Part shown: one piece after another, positions 1 through 9,738 of the stretch | Numbering within the stretch: position 1 is the first letter of the stretch | Layout: every line of letters begins with the position of its first letter | DNA from: Oryzomonas japonica | GTDB lineage: Bacteria; Desulfobacterota; Desulfuromonadia; Geobacterales; Pseudopelobacteraceae | DNA: 64,000 nucleotides | NCBI RefSeq assembly: GCF_008802365.1 | Contig: NZ_VZQZ01000003.1 | Location: forward strand, 62,001-126,000 | Direction: 5' to 3' | Translations under genes and position numbers: made by a program | The notes under the pieces: model-generated | Told to the model about the DNA's origin: nothing | Seen by the model: only the letters and a program-made list of their open reading frames with translations | The model's database searches: none

Positions 1-212
1 ACTGCGTAATAACTGCTCATCTATACCACAGCACACGGGAAATGTTAAGGTGTTTCCGTCCAGAGACTAAGGAAAAAAGTGCCGGTGAACGCTGTCCAAT
101 CGTTGTTGCCGCCGCCAGTGAGGCTATTTTTGCGATCGGGAGCAAAAAGCGGTGAAAAATTGCCGTGAAATGTGGTAAGTTAAAACGATTTGATATCAGA
201 AAAGGTGAACGC

Positions 213-833
213 GTGACGCTTATTCCCATAACCTCCCCCCGGTTCATTGATGCGGAAACGCTGGCTTCCCTGCCGGCCTGGAACGAAATTTTTGGTAATG
301 ACAACCCTCTGGCGCTGGAGATCGGCTGCGGTACGGGGCATTTTGTGGCCCAGATGGCCCCGTTGCATCCCGACTGGAATTTCATAGCCGTGGATTACTA
401 CAACAAGGGGTGCCTGAAGACCTCCAAGCGGGTCGATAAGGCGGGGCTGGACAACGTGCGGGTTATCCGTGCCGAGGCCCGCTCCTTCATGGAACGCTGC
501 ATCCCCCATTGCTCCTTGCGGATGGTGGTCATCAACTGCCCCGATCCGTGGCCCAAAAAGCGTCACCGCAAGCGGCGGCTGGTCAATACGGAGTTCGTCG
601 GCTATCTGTCGGAATTCATGCTGCCCGGCGGAGACTTCCACTTTGCCACGGACTTCGATGACTATGGCGAGGATGTGGCCCGCTTCATGCCGGACATGCC
701 CGGGTTCGCCAACGTCCTTGCCCCCGATCCCTATCGACATGCCCTGGAGGGGTATCCGCTTTCCAAGTACATGCTCAAATTCATGGATGCCGGCAAACAG
801 ATTTACTTCGTCCACTACCGCAAGGCTTCATAG
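213..833 (+). CDS. trmB: tRNA (guanine-N7-)-methyltransferase TrmB
   Basis: Makes 7-methylguanosine at position 46 of tRNA with S-adenosylmethionine as donor; cytosolic. The 206-residue protein has the SAM-binding motif EIGCGTGHF near residue 37 and the TrmB signature [13 protein letters not shown] near residue 110, with a TDFDDYGED segment after it. The length is normal for the family. I chose the GTG at 213 because AAAGGTGA lies 5 bases before it and the protein then starts close to the conserved SPRFID segment. An in-frame GTG at 165 would add 16 residues without a clear ribosome site. The first 200 bases of the window hold no other gene I can support. Confidence 0.93.
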   Translation: MTLIPITSPRFIDAETLASLPAWNEIFGNDNPLALEIGCGTGHFVAQMAPLHPDWNFIAVDYYNKGCLKTSKRVDKAGLDNVRVIRAEARSFMERCIPHCSLRMVVINCPDPWPKKRHRKRRLVNTEFVGYLSEFMLPGGDFHFATDFDDYGEDVARFMPDMPGFANVLAPDPYRHALEGYPLSKYMLKFMDAGKQIYFVHYRKAS

Positions 834-860
834 CAGGGCGTTGAAAACGGGGGTAAGGCC

Positions 861-1205
861 ATGGAGGAATCCAGGACGGACAGGGAGATCAGTTTTTTCA
901 GGCCGCGCGGAACCGCCATGCGTGGCGAAGTCCGGGTCATCTGGCTGGTTCTGGCCGGTTGGTTTGCCGCCATCGTCGGTATCCAGGCATGCGTCTACCT
1001 GCTGGAAATCAACTATTCAGAGCTTTTGCTCGAAGAGATGACCTTTTTCAACCTGCCGATCCATTTCTGGCTGACCGGCCAGGTGTTGCCCCTCTGGTTC
1101 ATCATTCTCTGCGTACTCTTCAACATCTGGATGGACCGTCATGCGGCCCGCCGCCTGGACGGCGCTCTGCGTTTCCGGGTCCGTTCCGGCCGGGAGGATG
1201 AGTAA
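861..1205 (+). CDS. DUF4212 small subunit of sodium/solute symporter
   Basis: Small membrane protein of 114 residues with two predicted transmembrane helices, roughly residues 27-48 and 70-90, and an arginine-rich tail. The segment IHFWLTGQVLPLWFIILC is typical of DUF4212 proteins, which are encoded just before a VC_2705-type SSS permease. The next gene begins one base after this stop codon, so the two are co-translated. The role of the subunit in transport is inferred from this fixed pairing. The gene is 27 bases after trmB, and an in-frame ATG at 918 is an alternative start. Confidence 0.85.
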   Translation: MEESRTDREISFFRPRGTAMRGEVRVIWLVLAGWFAAIVGIQACVYLLEINYSELLLEEMTFFNLPIHFWLTGQVLPLWFIILCVLFNIWMDRHAARRLDGALRFRVRSGREDE

Positions 1206-2732
1206 ATGACCGAATCCGCGGTGCAGCTTCTGCCCCTGGCCATCGTGGTCGGCATGTTTGCCCTGTTCATCGTCTCGGGACTGCGCACCAGCAGCAGGCA
1301 GGCCTCCGAGTACGGTGTCGCCGGCGGGTACACCGGGCGGATCGGTATCGGCGCCGCCATTGCCAGCAACTGGATGAGCGCAGCCAGCTTTCTGGGGCTG
1401 GCCGGCATGTTCTACCTCACGGGGTACTACGCCATGGCCTTCGTGGTCGGCTGGACCGGCGGCTATGTCCTGCTGCTGGTGCTCATGGCCACCCAGATCC
1501 GGCGCTTCGGCAAGTACACCGCCCCGGACTTCGTCGGTTTCCGCTATGAATCCGAGGCGGCGCGCACCCTGGCGGCGATCATCTCCATCGGTATCGCCGT
1601 CATCTACGGTGTCGCCCAGTTCCGCGGCATCGCCCTGATCGTCTCGTGGTTGTTCGGCATCGCCTATACCCCGGCGGTGGTCGTCGGCGCCGCGCTGGTG
1701 GTGGGGTTCGTGGTCGTATCCGGCGCCCTCGGGGTGGCGCGGAATCAGAAACTGCACTACTTCGTACTGATCACGGCCTTCATCCTGCCGCTGATGCTCA
1801 TGGCCCGCAAGCTGGGGTATTTCTGGATCCTCCCCCAGTTCGGCTACGGCGCCGCCATCAGGGACCTGCAGCAGCAATTCGGCTTCGCCTGGTCGGAGCC
1901 GTTTGCCACGGTCACACCCTTTCGCTGGCTGGCGCTCTGTTTTACCCTCATGTTCGGCACGGCCGGCCTGCCCCACGTCCTCTCCCGCTTCTACATGGTC
2001 CCCTCCATCCGGGATGCCCGCTGGGGGGTGGTGTGGGGGCTGTTCTTCATTGCCCTGATCTACTGGTCGGCTCCGGCCTATGGCGTCCTGGCCCGGTTGT
2101 TCGAGGCGCGCGGCGGCATCGTGCTGAACAGCTCCGACCCGATGGTGGCGGATATGGCGGTGCTTTCCGCCGCCCGTTACAGCGGCCTGCCCCTGTGGTG
2201 TATCGGGCTGCTGGCCGCCGGCGGGATGAGCGCCGCCTTTTCCACGGTGGCGGGCATGTTTCTGACCGGTTCGGCCTCGTTTTCCTATGATATCTACCCC
2301 CGTCTGATCAGGCCGAACGCCAGCGAGGCGGACAAGGTCGTTGCCGCAAAAGGTTTTTTTCTGCTCCTGGCGGTGATCGTCATGACGCTGGCCCTCAGGC
2401 CGTGGGGCATGATCGCCGAGATCGCGGCCCTGGCCTTCGCCCTGGCCGGCAACACCATCTTCCCGGCCTTCCTGTTGGGAATCTGGTGGGGGAGGGCCAA
2501 TGCCCCCGGGGTCATCAGCGGCATGCTGGCCGGGGTGGTGATTACCTTTGCCCCGTTCCTGGCGGGCATCCTGCCGTTTCTCGCGTCATTGCCGCCCGCC
2601 ACGTCGTCGGCCTTCATCGGCGCGCCGCTGGTCATTCTGGTCATGGTGGCGGTTTCGCTCCTGACCCCGCCGCCGGGCGACGGGATCAAGCTGTTTCTTG
2701 CCCGCAACGTACATGACACTGCGGAGGAGTAA
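1206..2732 (+). CDS. SSS-family sodium/solute symporter (VC_2705 type, acetate-permease-like)
   Basis: Inner-membrane permease of 508 residues with about 13 hydrophobic helices. It couples uptake of a small organic solute to sodium. Family features include the N-terminal segment ASEYGVAGGYTGRIGIGAA, the SNWMSAASFLG motif in the next helix and GGMSAAFSTVAGM near residue 340. Relatives with a DUF4212 partner carry monocarboxylates such as acetate; the substrate here is inference. It abuts the DUF4212 gene and overlaps the next gene by one base. The tartrate genes about 4.5 kb away have no transporter of their own, so a link is possible but unproven. Confidence 0.88.
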   Translation: MTESAVQLLPLAIVVGMFALFIVSGLRTSSRQASEYGVAGGYTGRIGIGAAIASNWMSAASFLGLAGMFYLTGYYAMAFVVGWTGGYVLLLVLMATQIRRFGKYTAPDFVGFRYESEAARTLAAIISIGIAVIYGVAQFRGIALIVSWLFGIAYTPAVVVGAALVVGFVVVSGALGVARNQKLHYFVLITAFILPLMLMARKLGYFWILPQFGYGAAIRDLQQQFGFAWSEPFATVTPFRWLALCFTLMFGTAGLPHVLSRFYMVPSIRDARWGVVWGLFFIALIYWSAPAYGVLARLFEARGGIVLNSSDPMVADMAVLSAARYSGLPLWCIGLLAAGGMSAAFSTVAGMFLTGSASFSYDIYPRLIRPNASEADKVVAAKGFFLLLAVIVMTLALRPWGMIAEIAALAFALAGNTIFPAFLLGIWWGRANAPGVISGMLAGVVITFAPFLAGILPFLASLPPATSSAFIGAPLVILVMVAVSLLTPPPGDGIKLFLARNVHDTAEE

Positions 2733-3967
2733 TGGCGGTTCTGGCCACGGCAAAGGGGAGCGATATCACCACCTGGCGGGCTGCCGAGGAGTTTGGCGCC
2801 GCCTTCCGTCAGGCGCTCCTGAAGCAGAGCGCCCCCTGTCGCTCCGAGGAGGCGGAGGGGCTGTTCAACGAGACCTGCCGTGAGCTTGAGGCGCTTGCCG
2901 GCGAAAACGACGAACGGATGGCGCGACTCGATCGGATCGTCGTCGAGACGACGGCAAGCGTGGACCCGGTTCGTCTCGGGGAGCTGTGTGCAACCTACTA
3001 TGCGGAACTCTACGATCACTTCGGCCGCTACGGCTCCTGCGTGGCCTTTTACCATCTCAGCACGCTCTTTTTGCACGCGTTGACCGGTTCCCTGCACCGC
3101 TCCACCCTGATCCAGCTGGGGGAGTCCGGCAAAGAGCTGCATGCCACGACGCTCGTGGCAATGGGAACGGCCGGCCGCCGGGAGTTTTCTCCCTTCTGCC
3201 CGCTGCAGTTGGCGCTGGTCCTTGGGCGGGACGACAGCGGCGACCAGGAAGCGGGCTCCCGGTATGCCCGTATTCTCCAAGAGGGTTTTGCGGCCTGCGG
3301 TCTGCAGGTCGATGGCGACGTCGCCCCGGTGCATCCTCCGTGGCGCGGCAGTCTGCCGGAGTGGAACCAACGCCTGGAGCAAGGCTTGGCCAGGGGGAAG
3401 CAGAAGGAATTGGTAGAACTGCTCAGGTTGGCCGATCATGAAGTCCTTTTTTCCTCCGAGGGGGGGGAGGGCGAGTTTCGGGAGCTTGTGCTGCCGCACC
3501 TGCAACAGAGCCGCCGGGCCATGGGTGATCTTGTGACCCGCCTCATGGGGCTGTCCAACGGCATAGGGATGATGGGGGGGTGGCGTCTGGAAAAGAGCGG
3601 TCCGCACCGCGGGCTGTTCAGGCTGTTCGAGCATGCCCTGCTGCCGCTCTCGGCCGCGGTTGCCGCCCTGGCCCTGATCCACCGGGTCGATGCCCCCGAT
3701 ATCCCCCAGCGCATCCGGGTGCTGCTTGGGCGCCAGGCATTGGATGTGGATACCGCCGAACGCTTGCTGCAGTCCTGGCATATCCTGAACGAGCTGCGCC
3801 TGACGCGGGAACGTGAATTTTTCCCGGTCCGGAACAATGGGGCGGCTCTCTACCTGGACATCACGAACCTGGACGAAGATACCCTCGGTATGTTCAGGGA
3901 TGCGCTGGAGACCGTCGGGACGGTCCAGCGTCTGGTGAGTGTCGTCTATAACGGGACGGAAGAGTAG
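2732..3967 (+). CDS. DUF294-type putative nucleotidyltransferase, apparently degenerate
   Basis: 411-residue soluble protein, third gene of the symporter operon and overlapping it by one base. The middle (about residues 135-160) resembles the GlnD/DUF294 nucleotidyltransferase fold: ATTLVAMGTAGRREFSPF matches the usual GSEGRRE region, but the aspartates that normally follow as a D-x-D pair are replaced by CPLQLA. Residues 265-390 fit the DUF294 C-terminal substrate-binding domain, with the helical pattern ILNELRLTRERE near the end. No CBS domain is evident, although related operons often encode one. A regulatory, non-catalytic role for the symporter is inference. Confidence 0.7.
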   Translation: MAVLATAKGSDITTWRAAEEFGAAFRQALLKQSAPCRSEEAEGLFNETCRELEALAGENDERMARLDRIVVETTASVDPVRLGELCATYYAELYDHFGRYGSCVAFYHLSTLFLHALTGSLHRSTLIQLGESGKELHATTLVAMGTAGRREFSPFCPLQLALVLGRDDSGDQEAGSRYARILQEGFAACGLQVDGDVAPVHPPWRGSLPEWNQRLEQGLARGKQKELVELLRLADHEVLFSSEGGEGEFRELVLPHLQQSRRAMGDLVTRLMGLSNGIGMMGGWRLEKSGPHRGLFRLFEHALLPLSAAVAALALIHRVDAPDIPQRIRVLLGRQALDVDTAERLLQSWHILNELRLTREREFFPVRNNGAALYLDITNLDEDTLGMFRDALETVGTVQRLVSVVYNGTEE

Positions 3968-3972
3968 CCGCC

Positions 3973-4824
3973 GTGCAGATCACGCTCTCCACAGGCAGCC
4001 TCTTCACGCTCCCTTTGCCGCGGACCTTGGAGCTTGCGGCGGCCGCCGGTTTCGATGGGGTCGAGTTGATCATCAACCAGGACTTCCAGAAGATCAACCC
4101 GGTCAGGCTGATCAGATCGCTGCAGCAGATCGCGGTGATCCACTCCATCCATGCACCCTTCATGCCCCTGGATGGCTGGGGCGGCCCGGCGGATTCCCTG
4201 CGGCGGAGCGTGGCCCTGGCCGCGGAATGCGGTATCCCGCTGGTGAATTTTCATCCGCCGTCGTGGATGAGCTTTGAGATTGGCTACTGGCGCTGGCTCT
4301 ACAGCGTGATCGATTTTCAGAAGGATGTGGGGCTGGACGGCCTGGTGACCGTCACCTTGGAGAACATGCCCTGGGTGGGCAGGATGAAGATCAATCCCCA
4401 TATCCTGTCCAGCACCCAGCGGATGATCGAGTTCATCCGTGACCACAACCTGTTCATGACCTTCGACTGCACCCACATGGGATCGGGCAAGGCCAATTTT
4501 ATCAACGACTTTTACCAATTTTACGAATCAGGGCGCATCAGGAACATCCATTTTTCCGATTACGGGCAGGGACGGGAGCATCTTTTGCCGGGGCACGGCA
4601 TGCTGCCGCTGACCCGCTTCCTGAACCACTTGCGAAACACTGATTATCAGAGTACGGTAACGCTGGAACTTGATCCGTCCGAATTCCCCAAAGCGGAGCA
4701 TATCATCCTGGAAAGCCTGAAAGAAATCCTGATGTACCTGCGCGCCGAAACCGGCAAGCAAGACGATGCGGTATTGAATTACGACCGGGGCTTTCAGGCC
4801 GTTCCCCTGCCCGAGGCGGGGTAG
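3973..4824 (+). CDS. TIM-barrel sugar-phosphate isomerase/epimerase-like protein
   Basis: 283-residue protein of the AP endonuclease 2/xylose isomerase-like TIM-barrel superfamily. Visible landmarks are an N-terminal strand MQITLSTGSLF, the motif GFDGVELIINQDF, the metal-site candidates HAPF and NFHPPSW, VTLENMPW, FDCTHMG, and IHFSDYGQGREHLLPG followed by VTLELDPSEF. These supply the His, Glu and Asp residues that bind a divalent metal in the family. The substrate cannot be read from the sequence. It starts with GTG five bases after the previous stop, so it probably belongs to the symporter operon. Confidence 0.8.
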   Translation: MQITLSTGSLFTLPLPRTLELAAAAGFDGVELIINQDFQKINPVRLIRSLQQIAVIHSIHAPFMPLDGWGGPADSLRRSVALAAECGIPLVNFHPPSWMSFEIGYWRWLYSVIDFQKDVGLDGLVTVTLENMPWVGRMKINPHILSSTQRMIEFIRDHNLFMTFDCTHMGSGKANFINDFYQFYESGRIRNIHFSDYGQGREHLLPGHGMLPLTRFLNHLRNTDYQSTVTLELDPSEFPKAEHIILESLKEILMYLRAETGKQDDAVLNYDRGFQAVPLPEAG

Positions 4825-4882
4825 CCGCCGCCCGACGGCGGCATATCCGATTTTTTATCTTTTTTCCGAGCGACCACCCTGC

Positions 4883-5752
4883 ATGTCTGACAAATATATC
4901 GAAAAAACCTTTATCTATCTCCTGGTAATCTCCGTGGCGCTGCATGTCGGCATGTTTGCCCTGATGTACTACCTGCCCCACGAACAAAAGCCGCCTCCCA
5001 AGGAGCCGGTGTTCATCGACATACAGCAGATCCCGGAGCTGAAGCCCCAACAGCCCACGCAGCAGGAGACAAAGCGCTTCTCCGATCAACGGCAGCGTGT
5101 CCCCAAGGAGATGGCCCCCCGCGGGAACGCCCCCCGGGACAGCTTCGGGCCGGCACCGCAGCCGGTCGCAAAGCCCCAACCCCAGGAGGCCGTGAGGAGC
5201 CCGCACCGGCAGGTCCCCGCAGGCAAACAGTCCCAGACGTTGCCTCCGGGACGCCAGGAATCCCCCCTGGCGCCCGGCTCATCGGTTTCCAGCCTGCTCA
5301 GGCCAAAGTCCCAGAGCGCGCCGCAGATTTCCCCGCACCAACTTTTCCCGAGTGCGCAGCGTCTGGCCAAGCTGGAAGAGGGGTATCGCCGCAAATTCGA
5401 GAACGACGTAGCCGAGGGGGACACCCGCTTTCTCAACAGCGACGACATCCAGTTCGGTTCGTTCCTGCGCCACTTCGAAACCGCCGTGTACGGCGTCTGG
5501 CGCTACCCCCAGGAAGCGGCCATGAAGGGGATCGAGGGGGTCACGCCGGTGCGGATCACCTTCAATCGGCGCGGAGAGATCGCCAAGGTGGAACTGCTGG
5601 AAAGCTCCGGCGCACGGATACTGGATGACGAGGTTCTGCGCACCCTGCGCTCCATAGGTCCGGTGGGGTCGTTCCCCCGGGGCTACGACAAGGAAGAATT
5701 CCATTTGATCGCATTTTTTCAGTACGGCGGCGCAAGACGGTCGTTGCGGTGA
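4883..5752 (+). CDS. TonB-family energy-transducer-like protein
   Basis: 289-residue protein with one N-terminal membrane helix (about residues 9-31), then a long proline/glutamine-rich stretch of roughly 110 residues, then a C-terminal TonB-like domain (about 200-285). The end includes [20 protein letters not shown] and [20 protein letters not shown], the pattern of TonB C-terminal domains. Such proteins carry proton-motive energy from ExbBD to outer-membrane receptors; no exbB or exbD lies nearby. Its stop overlaps the cbiA start by four bases, so a role with a corrinoid receptor is tempting but only inferred. Confidence 0.78.
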   Translation: MSDKYIEKTFIYLLVISVALHVGMFALMYYLPHEQKPPPKEPVFIDIQQIPELKPQQPTQQETKRFSDQRQRVPKEMAPRGNAPRDSFGPAPQPVAKPQPQEAVRSPHRQVPAGKQSQTLPPGRQESPLAPGSSVSSLLRPKSQSAPQISPHQLFPSAQRLAKLEEGYRRKFENDVAEGDTRFLNSDDIQFGSFLRHFETAVYGVWRYPQEAAMKGIEGVTPVRITFNRRGEIAKVELLESSGARILDDEVLRTLRSIGPVGSFPRGYDKEEFHLIAFFQYGGARRSLR

Positions 5753-7140
5753 CGCGGCGCGCCTTCCTCATCGCCGCCCCCCAGAGCGGTTCCGGCAAGA
5801 CCACCGTGGCCCTGGCCGTCATGGCCGCCTTCAAACGGCGCGGGATGCCGGTTGCGCCCTTCAAGTGCGGCCCTGATTTCATCGATCCCGGCTACCATCG
5901 CCTGGCCACCGGCCGCCCCTCCGTCAACCTGGACGGCTGGATGTGCCCGGAGGGGTTCGTGGCCGGTACCTTCCATCTGCATGGGAAGGGGGCCGACGTG
6001 GCGGTCATCGAAGGGGCTATGGGGCTGTTCGACGGCATAGGCCACGCCCCCATGGAGGGAAGCAGCGCCCAGGTGGCCGCTATTTGCGGCGTGCCGGTGG
6101 TGCTGGTGGTCAACGCCCGAGGCATGGCGGCCAGCGCGGCGGCCCTGGTCAAAGGGTTTGCCGGGTACGACGAGCGCGTCAGGATTGCCGGCGTGATTTT
6201 CAACAATGTGGGGAGCGAGTCCCACGGCGAGTTGCTGCGTCAAGCCCTGGCAGCGGCACTGCCGGAGTTGCCGGTGTTCGGCTGCATCCCCCGGGACGAA
6301 TCCCTGGGGATACCGTCGCGGCACCTGGGGTTGGTCACGGCCGAGGACAACCCGTTGCCGCCCGACTACCTGGAGCGCCTGGCCGATCTGGCGGAGGACC
6401 GTCTGGACCTGGGGGGACTGGCAGACATTCACGTCACCCCCGGCCCCCCTTTTTTAAAGGAGGGAACTTTGCGGGATGCCCTCGCGGAGGGGGGCGCACC
6501 GGTCCGTATCGCTGTGGCCCGGGACGCGGCCTTCTGCTTCGTGTACGAGGACAACCTGCGCCTGTTGCGGGAGACGGGCGCCGAGATCGTCCCGTTTTCG
6601 CCCCTGGCAGATGCGCACCTGCCGGCCGATATCCGTGGCATCTACCTGCCGGGCGGTTACCCGGAGTTGTATGCCGAACGCCTGGCCGCCAACAGCGCCA
6701 TGAAAGCCGCCGTGCGGGACGCCGTCGAGGCGGGCATGCCGGTGTATGCCGAGTGCGGCGGCTTCATCTACCTGACCCGCGGCATGGAGGCCGGGGAGGG
6801 GCAACCAGTGGCCGATTTCGTCGGCATCTTCCCGGTGCGGGCGCGCATGTTGCCGAAACGCAAGGCGCTCGGGTATCGCCAGGTCGAATGTGCGACGTAT
6901 TATGGGGTGATAGCCGGTAATGGGAGCGCCCGCGGCCACGAGTTCCACTATTCGGAGGTCGGGACGATGCCCGATCGCATTGAACGGTGTTACCGGGTGT
7001 CCCGGCAGGGGAGGGAGCTTGGCCGGGAAGGGTATCGCTACAAAAACTGCCTGGCGTCCTATATCCACCTGCATTTCGGCAGCAACGGGGGGATCGCGCC
7101 GGCCTTTGCAGATGCCTGCCGAAAATACGGCACCGTGTGA
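5749..7140 (+). CDS. cbiA: Cobyrinate a,c-diamide synthase CbiA
   Basis: ATP- and glutamine-dependent amidation of the a and c side chains of (hydrogeno)cobyrinate in cobamide synthesis. The 463-residue protein has the P-loop [12 protein letters not shown] near residue 13, a DUF-type dethiobiotin-synthetase-like domain ([10 protein letters not shown] near 91), and a C-terminal class I glutamine amidotransferase domain with the nucleophile region [10 protein letters not shown] and the histidine region GHEFHYSEV. It begins with GTG inside the stop of the TonB-like gene (GTGA overlap). The gene before the catalytic middle region has a run of T and A (around 6451) that is AT-rich against its surroundings but keeps the frame. 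Confidence 0.95.
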   Translation: MTRRAFLIAAPQSGSGKTTVALAVMAAFKRRGMPVAPFKCGPDFIDPGYHRLATGRPSVNLDGWMCPEGFVAGTFHLHGKGADVAVIEGAMGLFDGIGHAPMEGSSAQVAAICGVPVVLVVNARGMAASAAALVKGFAGYDERVRIAGVIFNNVGSESHGELLRQALAAALPELPVFGCIPRDESLGIPSRHLGLVTAEDNPLPPDYLERLADLAEDRLDLGGLADIHVTPGPPFLKEGTLRDALAEGGAPVRIAVARDAAFCFVYEDNLRLLRETGAEIVPFSPLADAHLPADIRGIYLPGGYPELYAERLAANSAMKAAVRDAVEAGMPVYAECGGFIYLTRGMEAGEGQPVADFVGIFPVRARMLPKRKALGYRQVECATYYGVIAGNGSARGHEFHYSEVGTMPDRIERCYRVSRQGRELGREGYRYKNCLASYIHLHFGSNGGIAPAFADACRKYGTV

Positions 7141-7226
7141 GGTATCGCACCACCCGCAGAAGCTGTGGGCGTGGGGAGGGTGCGTCCTCTCAAGCTAACC
7201 CTGGGCCCAGCCTCCGCACCCACCAT

Positions 7227-8396
7227 TTATTCAGCCAAGTCGTGCATGACTCGGCACAGGTCCGATTTGCCTTCAAAACCGATGCCGACGAGTTCCGGCA
7301 TCGTGATGTATCCGGCCTCTACCCTGACGCCGTCGGGGAAACCCCCGAACGGCTGAAAAAGATCGGGGTAGCTTTCATTGCCACCTAAGCCGAGGCCTGC
7401 AGCTATGTTGAGCGACATCTGATGGCCGCCGTGCGGGATGCACCGCCGTGAGGACCAGCCATGGCGCTGCAGCATGGCCAGGGTGCGGCGGTATTCGCAA
7501 AGTCCGTAGGAGAGAGCACAGTCAAACTGCAACCAGTCCCGATCCGAACGCATGCCGCCGTGACGGATCAGATTTCGTGCATCCTGGTGACTGAACAGGT
7601 TTTCGCCGGTCGCCATCGGGCCAGGGTAGAATTCGCTCACTGTAGCCTGTAGGCTGTAATCGAGAGGATCGCCGACCTCCTCGTACCAGAAAAGGTCGTA
7701 CTGCCGTAGCGCCTTGGCGTAGGCGATGGCCGTTTCCAAGTCGAACCGGCCGTTGGCGTCCACCGCTAATCGGGCCTCGCTCCCTATCTCCGCCAGCACC
7801 GCCTCTATCCTTTGCAGGTCCTCGGTAAGCGGCGCACCTCCGATCTTCATCTTCACCACGGTGTAGCCGCGGTCGAGATAGCTGCGCATCTCGGCGCGGA
7901 GCGCAGCCAGATCCTTGCCAGGGTAGTAATAACCGCCGGCAGCATAAACGAAGACGCGGGGATCCGCCTCGACGCCATGAAGTTCCGAGAGCAGCCGGAA
8001 AAGCGGTTTGCCGGCGATCTTGGCCGTGGCGTCCCACACGGCCATATCGATGGTCCCCACCGCAACCGAGCGCTCGCCGTGCCCTCCGGGTTTCTCGTTG
8101 GTCATCATGGCAGCCCAAACGCGGTCGGGATCGAGGTTCTCTCCTGTCTGATCCAAAAGCGTGGAAGCTTCAGCTTCCAGGATGCGAGGGGCGAAACGCT
8201 CCCTTATCAATCCCCCTTGGCCGTAGCGGCCATTGGAGTTGAATCCATAACCAACAACCCTCTTCCCGTCTCTGACGACGTTGGTAACAACCGCCACCAG
8301 GCTGGTGGTCATCTTGGTGAAGTCGATGTAGGCGTTACGAATCGGCGACGAGATCGGCAGGGTAATTTCCTTTACTTCGGTTATCCGAATGTCCAT
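7227..8396 (-). CDS. tarD: D(-)-tartrate dehydratase, enolase superfamily
   Basis: Converts D-tartrate to oxaloacetate and water. The 389-residue protein follows, from memory, the characterised Bradyrhizobium TarD very closely, including SSPIRNAYIDFTKMTTSL, NSNGRYGQGGLIRERFA and VFVYAAGGYYYPGK. Catalytic residues of the mandelate racemase-like group are visible: VVKMKIGG (KxK), AVDANGRF (Asp), WYEEVGDPLDY (Glu), ATGENLFSH (Glu) and the late histidine in CIPHGGHQM. I chose the ATG at 8396 because GGAGGTTA lies just upstream; an upstream start would add eight residues. It is followed on the same strand by nothing and preceded by the dehydrogenase gene, so the two form an operon. Confidence 0.92.
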   Translation of the reverse strand: MDIRITEVKEITLPISSPIRNAYIDFTKMTTSLVAVVTNVVRDGKRVVGYGFNSNGRYGQGGLIRERFAPRILEAEASTLLDQTGENLDPDRVWAAMMTNEKPGGHGERSVAVGTIDMAVWDATAKIAGKPLFRLLSELHGVEADPRVFVYAAGGYYYPGKDLAALRAEMRSYLDRGYTVVKMKIGGAPLTEDLQRIEAVLAEIGSEARLAVDANGRFDLETAIAYAKALRQYDLFWYEEVGDPLDYSLQATVSEFYPGPMATGENLFSHQDARNLIRHGGMRSDRDWLQFDCALSYGLCEYRRTLAMLQRHGWSSRRCIPHGGHQMSLNIAAGLGLGGNESYPDLFQPFGGFPDGVRVEAGYITMPELVGIGFEGKSDLCRVMHDLAE

Positions 8397-8520
8397 TGTA
8401 ACCTCCAGGTTCTCTCGCATAGTGGAATATGCGATACTCTTTGTTATGGCCGGCAGAGGAAAATAAAGGCGGCAACTCTCAGCAGGCCTTCGTCCAGACA
8501 GGAGAGTTCAGGGGACTTCG

Positions 8521-9600
8521 TCAGACCGCCGCAGCGATAGCCGCGCCTACTTCAACTGTGGTGGCACGTCCCCCCATGTCGGGGGTGCGCGGACCATCGA
8601 CCAGGATAGCTTCAATGGCGCTGATGATGGCATCGTGTGCGGCACGGTAGCGAGGATCGCCGTTCCCTAGGAAATCGAGCATCATTGCTCCCGACCAGAC
8701 CATGGCAATTGGGTTGGCGATATTCCTGCCGGCGATGTCGGGTGCTGAACCATGGACCGGCTCGAAGAGCGAAGGGAAGAGACGGTCGGGATTTAAATTC
8801 GCGGATGGTGCAATGCCGATAGTTCCAGCACAAGCGGGACCGAGATCCGAAAGGATATCTCCAAACAGGTTGGAAGCCACCACCACGTCGAAAAGATCCG
8901 GGGTCAGGACGAACCGTGCCGTGAGGATGTCTATGTGGTACTTGTCCCAACTCACCTCCGGGAACTCCCCTCCCATCAATGCCACTCGTTCGTCCCAGTA
9001 GGGCATGCTGATGGCGATACCGTTCGATTTGGTGGCAGCGGTCAGGTGTCTTTTCGGCCTGTTCTTTGCCAGCTCGAAGGCGAACCTGAGAATGCGATCT
9101 ACCCCCGTTCTGGTAAAGACTGATTCCTGCAGGACGAGTTCGCGCTCCGTCCCCTCGAACATCATACCGCCGATCTTGGAGTATTCCCCTTCGGTGTTCT
9201 CCCTGACGACGTAAAAGTCGATATCGCCGGGCTTACGGCCAGCCAGGGGGCAGGGGACCCCGGGCATCAGTCGCACCGGTCGCAGGTTCACATACTGGTC
9301 GAATTCCCGACGGAACTTCAGAAGCGATCCCCAAAGGGAGATATGGTCGGGCACCACCTCCGGCCATCCGACAGCGCCGAAATAGATAGCATCGAAAGGT
9401 TTCAGCGTCTCGAACCAATCGGCCGGCAACATCTGTCCGTGCTTCAGGTAGTAGTCGGAGCAGGACCAGTCGAAATGGGTAAACTCGATCTCGATATTGA
9501 ACTTCCCCGCTGCAGCCTCCAGCACACGAAGACCTTCAGGCATGACTTCCCCGCCGATACCGTCACCTGGTATTACTGCGATTCTGTGATTTTTCATCAT
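8521..9600 (-). CDS. Tartrate dehydrogenase/D-malate dehydrogenase (TtuC/DmlA type)
   Basis: NAD-dependent oxidation and decarboxylation of tartrate or D-malate; member of the isocitrate/isopropylmalate dehydrogenase family. The 359-residue protein shows IPGDGIGGEVMPEG at the N-terminus, YVVRENTEGEYS, SVFTRTGVDRILRFAFELA, TAATKSNGI and VVASNLFGDILSDLG, which place the substrate arginines, Lys and metal-binding aspartates. The segment LFEPVHGSAPDIAG is also typical. Two ATG codons start the gene; GGAGA lies upstream of both. It is first in a two-gene operon with tarD, 124 bases apart. Whether tartrate or D-malate is the main substrate cannot be read from the sequence. Confidence 0.88.
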   Translation of the reverse strand: MMKNHRIAVIPGDGIGGEVMPEGLRVLEAAAGKFNIEIEFTHFDWSCSDYYLKHGQMLPADWFETLKPFDAIYFGAVGWPEVVPDHISLWGSLLKFRREFDQYVNLRPVRLMPGVPCPLAGRKPGDIDFYVVRENTEGEYSKIGGMMFEGTERELVLQESVFTRTGVDRILRFAFELAKNRPKRHLTAATKSNGIAISMPYWDERVALMGGEFPEVSWDKYHIDILTARFVLTPDLFDVVVASNLFGDILSDLGPACAGTIGIAPSANLNPDRLFPSLFEPVHGSAPDIAGRNIANPIAMVWSGAMMLDFLGNGDPRYRAAHDAIISAIEAILVDGPRTPDMGGRATTVEVGAAIAAAV

Positions 9601-9738
9601 TGTCTCCAGGAGTCTGGGTTACGAATGGTGAATTTGGCGCCATAGGAAACCCTGAAGTGGAATTAGCATTTGAAGTAGAAATAGCACTTTTCAGGGTAAA
9701 GATAATTAGATATTGTATGCATATAAAGGACACGAAAC

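Noticed and set aside
1017-1976. 319-codon minus-strand open frame opposite the symporter
   Set aside because: Shadow of a GC-rich gene; its protein is rich in Gly, Asp, Gln and His without domains.
2294-3781. 495-codon minus-strand open frame
   Set aside because: Covers two well-supported plus-strand genes and has a skewed, low-complexity composition.
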